DNA of 64,000 nt. Source: Arcuatula senhousia (taxonomy: Eukaryota > Mollusca > Bivalvia > Mytilida > Mytilidae). The position numbers and the translations under genes are program-made. The stretch is from the NCBI GenBank assembly GCA_963971305.1, contig OZ020303.1, forward strand, positions 15,435,184 to 15,499,183, in the 5' to 3' direction. Numbering within the stretch: position 1 is the stretch's first letter; each line of letters starts with the position of its first letter. Shown piece by piece: positions 32,838-43,485 of the stretch. The notes beneath the pieces were generated by a model. The model searched no databases, was not told the origin of the DNA, and saw only the letters and a program-made list of their open reading frames with translations.

Positions 32838-32905
32838 TAATGAAAAAAATATTCTGTCGCGATATCTTAAGAAAATAAATATTCTTTCAATAGAAAAAAA
32901 ATCTA
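32838..32905. mobile_element. MITE, G-rich-end family, interrupted copy, part 2
   Basis: ATGAAAAAAATATTCTGTCG, then CGATATCTTAAGAAAATAAA, matches copy 2 near 23,800-23,845. The right TIR is lost. Confidence 0.55.
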
Positions 32906-33279
32906 ACAATCTAACCAAACCAACGAAACCAAGTAAAATGACTTGTGGTATGCAAATATTTGATAATTTTGTAAAGTATTGATTCGTCTGTTAGCTTGTT
33001 TAAGTTAAACGTAAAAGGGGATTGAATCGCTCATAATTTTTTTTTATGCTTTTTCAAAAAAAAAATGTGCAAAGTAAAGTAACCGTTGTTTTTATTTTTT
33101 TCTAAAAGGTTGCTAACTGTTATTCATTGAAGGTTTCATTTTTTCAGTTGTGTTGATATTGATTTTCGTATGGATATTTATTCCAGACCCCCAATTACAT
33201 TTCAATATTTCATTTGACAACACATATGAACAATTCCTTCTTTCGACCAAAAATTTTCATGGTGGTCAAACTAACTTAC

Positions 33280-33513
33280 ACGGAACGATTGAACAGTACT
33301 CCCAACGTTTATCTGTGCTGGTTGTGTAACACCAAGGTATTTCATCAACTGTCGAAGCTCTGCAGTAGTCGGAAGACTTGTCGCTCAAATAATAGGGTTG
33401 ATAAGAAGGACTGTGAGGATAACTTTCGTTCCATCGTTGACACGTATGTCCTGATATCGTGGTACTTGCGGTCCCGCTATATTCATGAGATCTTGCGACA
33501 TAACAGTCTGACG
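33280..33513 (-). CDS. Secreted kringle protein, kringle 1 exon
   Basis: A 234-bp exon between the acceptor TTTCATTCAG and a GTAAGT donor at 33,274-33,279, phase 1 at both ends. It encodes a complete kringle with six canonical cysteines: SDCYVARSHEYSG, HTCQRW, SDYCRAS, EIPWCYT, WEYCSIVPC (the final Cys codon is completed by the next exon). Phase 1-1 symmetry is typical of shuffled extracellular modules. Decayed copies lie at 15,010-15,225 and 26,425-27,280. Confidence 0.85.
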
Positions 33514-33755
33514 CTGAATGAAAAAAAAGCATCTATGTCTTTCAACGAATAGAAGGCAATGTGAAATATATTGAGAATATGACAACTTTAACTAATGAAC
33601 AAATCTTCTTGAATACGACCTAAACGAATCAAACTTAAACAATATAGAGCATGCGTACCAGCAATGGTCGTAGAAAAGTATATGTACCCTATTCCAATGT
33701 TAGGTAAGGATGAGACAATCTCTAACGAGAGTCTCCTAACTGATTAATGGCTTAC

Positions 33756-33800
33756 CTCCAAAATTTCTCCACGTGTTTGTATACTCCACTACAGCTATAT
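33756..33800 (-). CDS. Secreted kringle protein, 45-bp micro-exon
   Basis: TTTTTCAG, then exactly 45 bp and a GTAAGC donor, phase 1-1. It encodes IAVVEYTNTWRNFG, then splices to give ...NFGASDCYVARS at kringle 1. Support comes from the pseudogene near 15,170-15,220, where the same peptide (ISVVEYVKTWK) is kept but both splice sites are lost. The upstream exons, including the signal peptide, are not recognised in this window. Confidence 0.65.
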
Positions 33801-34201
33801 CTGAAAAACATCGATAGAAACAACTATAACGTCTTTCGTCTGTATATTTTTTTGGTTGATTCGTTTTTCTATTTAAAAAATGCCTAGTATATTTTTTACT
33901 TTTATAAATGAAAGATTGTTATAACAAGAACAGCACTAGTGACATAAATTTTAATTCAAAGTTCCTTAATTCGTGTCCTGCTTTTTAAGGATTAAGCTAT
34001 AACAACCCAAAAGTCTCCTGAAAATGTCTGTTCCTGTCAGAAATATTTCTATTTCAATTCCTCTAACAGCATTTTTGTTAAGTTATATTGTTAGCTTTAT
34101 TTGAAACGAACCGGTAAAAAGATGTAGGAAATTGTCCATCAATGCATCCTTATGAAAGAGTCGTCATTTAATTAAAGTTTTGATCCCGAAATCTTTAACA
34201 A

Positions 34202-34486
34202 AAGAAACAGAGGTACCAATGGGGCATGAGAATGTCAAAATGCCAACGAGAAAAGGACGCAAAAACAGACAACACAAAACACAGAAATACAAAAAAAAAC
34301 CAAACTGAATAGCAATCAACATCACAAACTCTAGTCGTAACGAAAGTGAATTCGGGTTCTCCGGAAGATTAAACAGTTCCTGCTTGCCGTCGTGCTGCCA
34401 ACCGTCAATTCAGTGTGTCAAATCCGGTAAAGGAAGACAAAACAAAACCTTATGACAAACCAATATCTGCACTCATCTGAGATATG
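34202..34486 (-). mobile_element. Penelope-like retroelement 3' end, copy C
   Basis: Reverse complement of the region 8,200-8,520 of fragment A: it ends CAGAGGTACCAATGGGG and holds TTCCTGCTTGCC and GTGTCAAATCCGGTAAAG. The duplicated block at 26,800-26,830 has the empty site (TTTAAACAAGTTCTGTTTAT), so the insertion postdates the kringle-region duplication. It is 5'-truncated and not coding. Confidence 0.8.
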
Positions 34487-35057
34487 AGTTCTGTTTATTG
34501 TACTTTGACATAAATGTTTGATAAACCATATTGTGATTTTAGAGTACAATATCCATGCTTTATGCATTTATAGATTCAACTGCTATTATCTAAGATATTA
34601 AATAAATTGAAATTCATTTTCATTTTATCAGTTTAATTTACAGTTTATTCTTTTAACCCTTTCCCCCATCTTTATTTAATTTTTCCGATTCTTTTTTATT
34701 TTATTTTTATTATCCTTTATCACCGTCATTGGTATTTAAAAAGAAATGAATTCAATATCATTTTCGCATTTTGATTAATGGGATATATTTGTTACCATTG
34801 GTACTGGAAAGTGGTCCGTTCTTTATTTATGATCAATGTGTGTTCTTGATATTTATATTTACAAAATTTCAATAACACATAAAAGTATTGTATTTCTTTA
34901 GTTAAGGTTTCCCCCTATTAAATTAATATTCACATCAACAATCAACAATGGTACTTCGATCTAAGCCTTAGAACGCTTGATTCTCGTCGTCCTCCCAGAG
35001 AGCTATGAATCAATATAGTTAAGGTCGTCTTACTTTTTAATATAAAGGTCTTAAAAC

Positions 35058-35745
35058 ACCAGCGTCAAGTTGGTTCAATATTCAACATTCAACATTCAAC
35101 ATTCAAAATTTTTTTTGTTAGTTCAACATTCAAAATTTTTCTTCAATATTGAAACAGATTTTGTTTCAACGTTCAACATTCAAAATTTTTTTACTTCAAT
35201 ATTGAAACAGATTTTGTTTCAACATTCAACATTCAAAATTTTTCTACTTCAATATTGAAACAGATTTTGTTTCAACGTTCAACATTCAAAATTTTTTTAC
35301 TTCAATATTGAAACAGATTTTGTTTCAACATTCAACATTCAAAATTTTTTTACTTCAATATTGAAACAGATTTTGTTTCAACATTCAACATTCAAAATTT
35401 TTCTTACTTCAATATTGAAACAGATTTTGTTTCAACATTCAACATTCAAATTTTTTCTTACTTCAATATTGAAACAGATTTTGTTTCAACATTCAACATT
35501 CAAAATTTTTCTTAGTTCAATATTGAAACAGATTTTGTTTCAACGTTCAACATTCAAAATTTTTCTTAGTTCAATATTGAAACAGATTTTGTTTCAAAGT
35601 TCAACATTCAAAATTTTTTTACTTCAATATTGAAACAGATTTTGTTTCAACATTCAACATTCAAAATTTTTCTTACTTCAATATTGAAACAGATTTTGTT
35701 TCAACATTCAACATTCAAAATTTTTCTTACTTCAATATTGAAACG
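35058..35745 (+). repeat. 54-bp satellite array A (about 12 units)
   Basis: Starts ACCAGCGTCAAGTTGGTTCA, then short TTCAACATTCAACATTC repeats, then units of 53-54 bp. Each unit holds the palindrome TTCAATATTGAA and the hairpin arms TTGAAACA/TGTTTCAA. It is the same satellite and the same start as array B but in the opposite orientation. Long open frames here come from the 54-bp period and are not a gene. Confidence 0.95.
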
Positions 35746-36180
35746 CATCTATCACTCTTGCATAAATTTTGATATCATATCCTAAATCGCCATCCATTAA
35801 AACCCTAAAATACCAAATTTTGTTAAAATCGAATCAATTTGACAATTTTCGCATTTTCATACATGAAAAATTACAATTTCGTAAATAACGCAAAAACCGT
35901 AAATATCACTTCATTTTTTCGTATTATTAAAGAGCTCCATTTGCTCTATACATGTAAACCTACAAAATTTCAAAACCCTGCGCACCTAGGTAACCGAGAT
36001 ATTGCAATGTCCTATATTATGACCTTTCCCTGTTTCCATGGAAACGGAGGCCATTTTGTAAATTTCGAAAATTGCATGCACACCTCTGGGACCCATTCTA
36101 CGACCATACAAAGTTTCATAAAGATCCATTAAGTAGTTTTATGAGATGTGGTGCAGACAAATTCATGGTCGGAAGAAGAA
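35746..36180 (+). repeat. Dispersed repeat following array A
   Basis: CGCATCTATCACTCTTGC onward, with AAAACCCTAAAATACC, GGCCATTTTG and CAAATTCATGGTCGGAAGAAG at the end. I read it as a bivalve-type repeat; no coding sequence is credible. Confidence 0.5.
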
Positions 36181-37065
36181 ACAAGAGGCTCCCAAGAGCC
36201 TGAATCGCTCACCTGATTTACACAGATACCTATATTCGTAGATATTATTGTGCTTAACCATATGCGATTTAAATTTCTGAAATATCTTGGTTAGTTTTTA
36301 AGATATTGGGCTTAATAAGTGCAAATTTGGCGAAAATTAGGAAAAAGAACAATAACTCCCACATCAGCAGTCAGATCTTTTTTTAAATTTCAGGACAGGT
36401 AAATCTTAACATGCTGTTCTATTTTAGCCATGGTGGCCATGTTTTTTACGAATTAAAAATCTGACAATAGAGTTGTAGCTTATAAGCTATTAAACAATGG
36501 AAAATGGTAAATTTTGACGCTTTAAGGGCCATAACTCCTAAAAGAAATGGTTCTACAGCTTTGACCTAATTACATAAAATGTACATCTTGATGTGCTTAA
36601 TCATATGCAATTTGATTTTTTAAAATATCTTGTATAGTTTTCAAGATATAGGGCTAACTAAGTGCAAAATTTTGAAAAAATCCAGAAAAAGGGCAATAAC
36701 TCCTACATTGGTTGTTGGATCTTTTTGAAAATTTCTGGACAGGTAGATCTTGAGGTGCTGATCACTTTTACCCATGCCAGAATTTTGATATCTGTTACCG
36801 TTTTTGAGTTATTTGCAAAAAACTGTATTTGACCCCCCTGTTCTATTTTTAGTAACAGCGGCCATGTTTTTTGACGTATCAAAAATCCAAACGCAAACTT
36901 TTTGCACAATACCCTAAGGAACAACCATATCAAGTTTGGCTGCAATTGGCCAGGCAGTTTCAGAGATGTTTGAAAAAAGCTAACGGACGACAGACGACGG
37001 ACGACGGACGACGGACGCAAAGTGATAGCAATAGCTCACATGACCCTTCGGGTCAGGTGAGCTAA
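36181..37065. repeat. Hairpin-ended repeat (GCTCACCTGA type), copy 1
   Basis: Starts with the hairpin AGGCTCCCAAGAGCCT and GAATCGCTCACCTGA; ends in ACGACGGACGACGGACG and TCAGGTGAGCTAAAA, so CTCACCTGA is mirrored at the ends. The body has blocks such as GGCCATAACTCCTAAAAG and GGGCAATAACTCC, repeated in the copy at 39.87-43.48 kb. No coding frame is credible. Confidence 0.75.
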
Positions 37066-37084
37066 AAAAAAGATTAACTAGTTC

Positions 37085-38445
37085 TAATTGTGATCGCAAG
37101 CGAGTCACATACATGTCCCCTCACGTACCCCTCTTTGACAATATATCTGGCCTTTGTGGGAACACTTTTTAGGAAGCAATGACGCCCTTATCATTCCATT
37201 GAAGCACCCTTTTTACAAGCGATGGTAGCGTACTTGTAAACTATTGTGGTGACTTGTGAGCATAACTACCGCTCTCGTCCTCCACAATGGAGCCACTCTT
37301 CAAGGAAACGCTAAAAACGTTACGGATAAGCTTTTGGTTGACATCCATATGAGATATTATTCTCCCTTAATCTCATATAGTCGAGAAGAGACACACAGTC
37401 GCATCCAAAAGCTGTTGCATGAGACCATAAACAAAATTTGATACCACAATTACCCTGTTTATCAATTTTCATTAAAATCGGAGCAAGTTTAATTTTGGCG
37501 GGAAACGGCGGCCATTTTGAAAATGGCCGGCTTAATAAAAAATTGGATGTCGAAAATCAACTCAGCATATCACTATTATCTCAAACACCGATTTTCATCA
37601 AAATCGGTGTAACTTTAATTTTGGCGGGAAATGGTGGCCATTTTGAAAATGGCCGACAATAAAAAAATTTCGATGTCAAAAATCAACTCCCCATACCACT
37701 ATTACCTAATACACCAATTTCTATTAAAATTGGAGTAAGTTTAAATTTGGCGGGAAATTGCAGCCATTTTGAAAATGGCCGACGAAAAAAAAATTTGATG
37801 TCAAAAATCAACTCGCCATACCACTATTACCTTATATACCAATTTTCATCAAAATCGGAGCAAGTTTAAATTTGGGCGGGAAAATGGTGGCCATTTTAGC
37901 CGCCATTTTGAAAATGGCCGCCAAATTTTTTTTTCGAATCCAAAAATGAACTCGGCATACCACTATTACCTTGTAAACCAATTTTCATTCAGAAATAACA
38001 AAGTTGAGAATTTATACATACAATGTACAAAGAAAGATAACTCAATATGACAAAAAAAATAAATTTCGTTTTTTTGCAAAATTTTGGAAACCGTAAGTCC
38101 GATTTTCAATTTTTTTTTTAAATGAAAGGTATTAAAAGTCTACACTTACCCTATAAAGGAATTTTTCCTACCCCTGCGGGATCAGAAATGCCAGGTAAAA
38201 ATTCAACTTCGGTTTCGAGGAGCCATTTTGAGGCCCTTTTTTGACCTGTAAGGGGTCGTTCGATTTCGGCGAAAAATACAAAAAGCACAATCTCCCATTC
38301 CATACTCTTGATATATGAAGTTTCAGCTTCCTACCTTAAAAGAGATGGACAAGTTCACCACTCCAGAATACCGAGAAAAAAAATAATAATAAGAAGAAGA
38401 AACCGAGCAAAAACAATATGTCCCCGACACTTCGTGTTCTGGGAC
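37085..38445. repeat. Hairpin-ended repeat with internal 105-bp tandem units, copy 1
   Basis: Starts TAATTGTGATCGCAAGCGAG; ends ATGTCCCCGACACTTCGTGT and a matching CTGGGACATAA. Inside, units of about 105-125 bp repeat at 37,440-37,990 (AAAATCGGAGCAAGTTTAA, TTGGCGGGAAA, GGCCATTTTGAAAATGGCC). Copy 2 follows directly. Confidence 0.75.
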
Positions 38446-38454
38446 ATAAAATTA

Positions 38455-39690
38455 ATAGCTAGGTATAATTGTGATCGCAAAGCGAGTCACAAATGTCCCG
38501 TCACGTACCCCTCTTTGTTTATATCCAGCTATGAAACCCCTAGACATCAATTTTCATTCAAATCGGATCAAAGTTGTTTTTTTACCTGAAGTGACGTCCA
38601 TTTTAAATTTTCAATATTTTCAACAACGTGCCTCAATATGCCATCCTTTTAAACCTCTAGATATCAATTTTTGTTAAAATCGGACTAAGTTGAATTTTTA
38701 CCTGAAGTGGTGGACATTTTGAATTTTTTGACATTTTTGATTTCACGCCTCAATTCGCCATCCTTCAAAACCCCTTAATATCAATTTTCGTTTCGATCGG
38801 AGCAAGTTGAATTTTTACCGGAAGTGGCGGCCATTTTGAATTTTCGACATTTGCGACAACGGGCCTCAATTTGGCATCCTTTGAAACCCCTCCAAATAAA
38901 TTTTCGTTAAATTCTGAGCAAGTTCAATCTTTACCTGAAGTGGCATCCATTTTAAATTTTTCGAAATTTTGGATTACGCGCCTCAATTCGCCATCCTTTC
39001 AAACCCTTAGACATCAATTTTCGTTAAAATCGGAGCAAAAAAAAAAGGAGAATTTTTACCGGAAGTGGCGGCCATTTTGAATTTTTCGACATTTTCGACA
39101 GCACACCTAAATTCGCCATCCTTTCAAACCCCTAGATATCAATTTTCGTTAAAATCGGAGCAAGTTGAATTTTTACCGGAAGTGGCAGCGCCGATCAAAA
39201 AATTTAAGAAAACTAAAGTTTAAAAATTTTCCGAAAATCCAATTTGGAATACCTCCCTTTTAAATTTTGTTTTTCGTTTTTTTGCAAAATATTGAAAACG
39301 GTAAGTCCGTTTTTCAAAATTCTTTTTTTGAATGATACCTCTTGTAAATACCTATTTTATATATAGACAGATTTTTAATATTCCCGCTGGTTTACAAATG
39401 CCGCTTAAAATAAAACTTTGATTTCGAGGAGCCATTTTCAGGCCCCTATTTACCCTATAAGGGGTCGTTTGATTTTGACAAAAAAAACCTGATTACACAA
39501 TTTCACACTCCATACTCTTGATATATGACGTTTCAGCTTCCTACCTTGAAAGATGTTCTTTAAATCGAGTAAACAAGTTCACACTAAAGAATACTAAGAA
39601 TAATAATAATATATATATAAAAAAATAATAATAATAATAAGAAACTGAGCAAAAACAATTTGTCCCCGACACTTCGTGTTCGGGGACATA
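38455..39690. repeat. Hairpin-ended repeat with internal tandem units, copy 2
   Basis: Same start (AATTGTGATCGCAAAGCGAG) and end (GTCCCCGACACTTCGTG...CGGGGACA at 39,662-39,688). Internal units of about 110 bp at 38,520-39,190 carry TACCGGAAGTGGCGGCCATT and AATCGGAGCAAGTTGAA. The two copies lie in tandem in the same orientation, as if one inserted beside the other or the whole was duplicated. Confidence 0.75.
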
Positions 39691-39835
39691 ATAATAAAAA
39701 GAATAATAAGAAACGGGGTAAAAGCAATAAGTCGCCAAAACTTTGTTTTGGGCGACTTAATAAGAAACCGAGCAAAAACAATATGTCCCCGACACTTCGT
39801 GTTCGAAGTTCGAAACTTCGTTTGGGAGACATAAA
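39691..39835. repeat. Cluster of isolated terminal hairpins
   Basis: Two further hairpin ends in a row without bodies: GTCGCCAAAACTTTGTTTTG with its mirror near 39,730-39,760, and GTCCCCGACACTTCGTGTTC with a damaged mirror near 39,784-39,832. Each is preceded by GAAACCGAGCAAAAACAAT-like sequence. Confidence 0.65.
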
Positions 39836-40328
39836 TATTTTTAAGCCCTATTTTCAAAATCAATTATGGTATTATAAAACAAGAGGCTCCCAGGAGCCTG
39901 AATCGCTCACCTGAACTACACAGACACATATATTTTGTAGATATTATTGTGCATAACAATATGGGATTTAAATTTCTGAAATATCTTGGTTAGTTTTCAA
40001 GATATTGGGCTTTCTAAATGCAAAATTTGGCAAAAATTAGGAAAAAGGGCAATAACTCCCACATCAGCAGTCAGATCTTTTCCAAAATTTCAGCACAGGT
40101 AGATCTTAATATGCTGATCTTTTTTTATTCATGCCCAATTTTGATATCTGAAACCATTTTTGAGTTATTAGCCAAAAAATGCAATTTACCCCTATGTTCT
40201 GTTTTTAGCCATGGGGGCCATGTTTTTTGACAAATCAAAAATCTGAACAATAGAGTTGTAGCATATAAGCTATTCAACAAGTGTGCCAAGTTAAAATGCA
40301 GTTGGTCTTACGGTGTAAGACAAGTTAA

Positions 40329-42291
40329 ACCATTTTAATGACGTCATTCTATTGTTTAAAGTGTGGATTATTTTTTACGAATTCACTGCGTGGTCTATTG
40401 TTCATGGTCAGTGTACCATGAACTTTTCACGGTCCACTGATCACAAACCTTCAGGGCAAATACTGGGTTCAGATTACCGACCGAAAGTGATTAGTTTTCA
40501 AGAAATGTACCCCTTTAAAGGGTCACAAAAATGCATTGAATACAAGAATCAAGTTTTATTCAACTAAATATAAAAAAATAAATCACTTTTAGTTAACAAT
40601 AAATGAATTTATTTCATGCGTTAAAAAATCTCAAATTTCCGATGATGGAATACTCCATTTTGTCAGAAACATAATCCAACTTAATCGACGTTTTCAAAGC
40701 GTCTCAAATGTGCACATGAATATTTATCTTAGTTGTCCAAACACATAAAACAATCCTGACATTGAGAAATTTTTGCTCATTCATGATTGGCGACAATAGT
40801 GGTATGACATAAAAGTTCTTTGGTTCTCCACTTTAAGATGTACATCTGTAGCGCTTCTTTTCAGCAAGAGATAATTGGCAGTAAATCTAGAAAAAAAACA
40901 ATTTTACTTCAAATAAACATGATAAAGAAATACAAGACGCGTGTTGATTGCAAATTTTTTTGTATGCTTTTTTTCTTCTACACGGTGACCGGCTATCGAT
41001 TACCGCTGGAAATCTGAAGACAGTCTAAAATTTACTGTGTGTGTGTTTTTCTTTAACAAAGAAGAAGACAATGGAAACAATGGTTCTCAACATGCTAGGA
41101 TCAGACTTATGTCTACCATTTTCTCGATTTTCCCTTTCGATGATAGAATTTATGCACGGGTATTTTTTTTACTGTCTTCAGAACAAATCAGTGTTAACGA
41201 TAGCCGGTACATGTAAAGACCCGTGTTCTAATGAATGAGGAAAAAAATAATAAAGCAAATAATTATTCCTTGTCGAGTGATTATTGTAATTTGATTTTTT
41301 TTTTACAGGTAAGCGTATAGCTGTAATTGTACATTTTAAATCTGATAAAACCAACCGATTGTACAGAAATTTGTGTCAATAAGTGCTCAATATGTTTCAA
41401 TTTGCCGTCGTTTTTTTTCCTTTCAAATAGCAAGGTATTAAATCGTTATTGGTACAGAAATTTCGAAATAATGCTGTTTTTTTTTCACCATGTGTTTTTC
41501 TGACTTGAAAATGAATAATCCACTGCTTTATTTATAGATGTTTGCTGTGTAATTTGACTTAATCAAACTGATGGATATCTAATAAACCTTTTTAGGGAGT
41601 GTTCTGATTTTTATAAAGTCGAGCGAGAACGAGGCTCCAGACAATTTTTGCCGAAAATATGCACAAAACAATAATAAATTGTCAATTGAAAGGGAGGTTC
41701 AAAACCCCAGAATTCCCCTTCTGGATCCACAACTAGAAGTGACCGATAATATTAATAAACATCAATAAATGTTTTAGTTGTAAAATCATTTTAAGCAGAA
41801 AACATTTCAAATGTGTTTGACTTTATTAAGAGGGAAACATAAAAAACACATGAATTTTCTTTGTAAAGAGTGGTTTAGAATGTGTCAAAGTGATATCTTT
41901 TGCATTTAATTTTAATTTCTACCCAAATTCTATGTAACCATTACGTTATTGTAAACATCTTACCTTTTGCTTGCTTCTGTATTTTATTCCCGAGAACGAA
42001 AAATAAATCCATTGTTAACATTTTAAAATAATACATGATGAATTTCAAAATTTAAATCCATTGACAAAAACACGACTAAATCCGTCTTGTCCATTATAAA
42101 TCATGCTAAAAGTACTCACAATCTGCTCACGATAAAATTGAACAAGGCGGGAAAAATTTATAAACATTATGAATGATCGGATGGGATGTCGGAACTGAGT
42201 TTTTCTAAATAAGTTTTCATAAAATACAGATGCTATTAATGTTAAATCATTTTTATAAATTTAAATATTGTTTTTCCCGGTGTAAAATGGT
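40329..42291. mobile_element. TTAA-flanked insertion, 1.96 kb
   Basis: TTAA at 40,325-40,328 and 42,292-42,295 flank a segment with short inverted ends ACCATTTTA/TAAAATGGT. It interrupts a repeat whose uninterrupted form (GACAAGTTAATCTTTG, near 42,884) shows a single TTAA at that point. No transposase is recognised; the short open frames inside are unconvincing. Inferred to be a piggyBac-type non-autonomous element. Confidence 0.7.
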
Positions 42292-42295
42292 TTAA

Positions 42296-42406
42296 GTAGG
42301 AGAATGTATGGTTTACTGTAGATTCGTAAAAATAATTCACTCGCGCCTGACGGCGCTCGTGAATTATTTTCTACGAATCTACAGTAAACCATACATTCTC
42401 CTATAC
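42296..42406. mobile_element. TTAA-flanked hairpin element, 111 bp
   Basis: TTAA lies on both sides (42,292-42,295; 42,407-42,410). Arms of about 45 bp (TAGGAGAATGTATGGTTTAC and its mirror) enclose a loop with CGCGCCTGACGGCGC. Only one or two positions fail to pair. It shares its left TTAA with the 1.96-kb insertion, so the two are adjacent in one ancestral target. Confidence 0.8.
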
Positions 42407-43485
42407 TTAATCTTTGAAATTCAGGGAAAAGGTAATGAAAAATGGTAAATTTTGTTGTTTTAACTCCTACAAGAAATGGTCCTACAGCTTTGATCTAAAA
42501 TACATGAAATGTAGATCTTAATGTGCTTGATCATATGAAATTTAAATTTTTGAAATATCTTGTATAGTTTTCAAGATATATGGCTAAACAAGTGAAAAAT
42601 GTTGAAAAAAAACCAGAAAAAGGGCAATAACTCTTACATCAGTTGTTGGATCTTCTTGAAACTAGATCTTGAGATGCTGATCACTTTTGTCTCCCATCAG
42701 AATTTTGATATCTGTAACCATTTTTGAGTTATTAGCAAAAAACTGCAATTTACACCTATGTTCTATTTTTAGCCATGGCAGCCATATTTTTTGACGAATC
42801 AAAAATCCGAACGATATAATTGTAGCATATATGCTATTAAACAACAGTGCCAAGTTTGGTTAAAGTTGGATATATGGTGTCAGACAAGTTAATCTTTGAA
42901 ATTCAGGGGAAAAGTAATGAAAAACGATACATTTTGACGCTTTAAGGGCCATAACTCCTAAAAGAAATGGTTCTACAGCTTTGACCTAATTACTTGAAAT
43001 GTAGTTCTTGATGTGCTCAATCATATGCAATTTGAATTTTTAAAATATCTTGTATAGTTTTCAAGATATAGGGCTTAATAAGTGCAAAATTTTGAAAAAT
43101 CCAGAAAAAGGGCAATAACTCCTACATCGGTTGTTGGATCTTCTTGAAAATTCCTGGGCAGGTAGATCTTGAGGTGCTGATCACTTTTACCTTGTGCCAG
43201 AATTTTGATATCTGTTACCGTTTTTGAGTTATTTGCAAAAAACTGTAATTTGACCCCCCTGTTCTATTTTTAGCCACGGCGGCCATGTTTTTTTACGAAT
43301 CAAAAATCCGAACGAAAATTTTGTACACATAATGCCACTAAACAACTGTACCAAGTTTGGTTGCAATTGGACGTATGGTGTCGGAAAAGTTAACGTTTGA
43401 AAAATTGTTTACAGACGACGACAGACGACGACGACGGACGCCAAGTGATGGTAAAAGCTCACATAGGTGAGCTAAAAATGAATAA

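Larger units (their letters stand above)
39870..43485. repeat. Hairpin-ended repeat (GCTCACCTGA type), copy 2, interrupted
   Basis: Starts AAGAGGCTCCCAGGAGCCT at 39,873; ends GACGACGGACG and AGGTGAGCTAAAA near 43,480. Outer parts (39,870-40,328; 42,411-43,485) match copy 1. 42,411-43,485 consists of two units of about 483 bp (each starting TCTTTGAAATTCAGGG). The middle, 40,329-42,406, is foreign and described separately. Confidence 0.75.

Noticed and set aside
36703..37020. 105-codon minus-strand ORF
   Set aside because: It lies wholly inside a hairpin-ended repeat, is an antisense read-through, and its relative in the copy at 42.7-42.9 kb is broken.
39541..39863. Overlapping ORFs on both strands
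   Set aside because: They read through AT-rich runs and tandem terminal hairpins of repeats.
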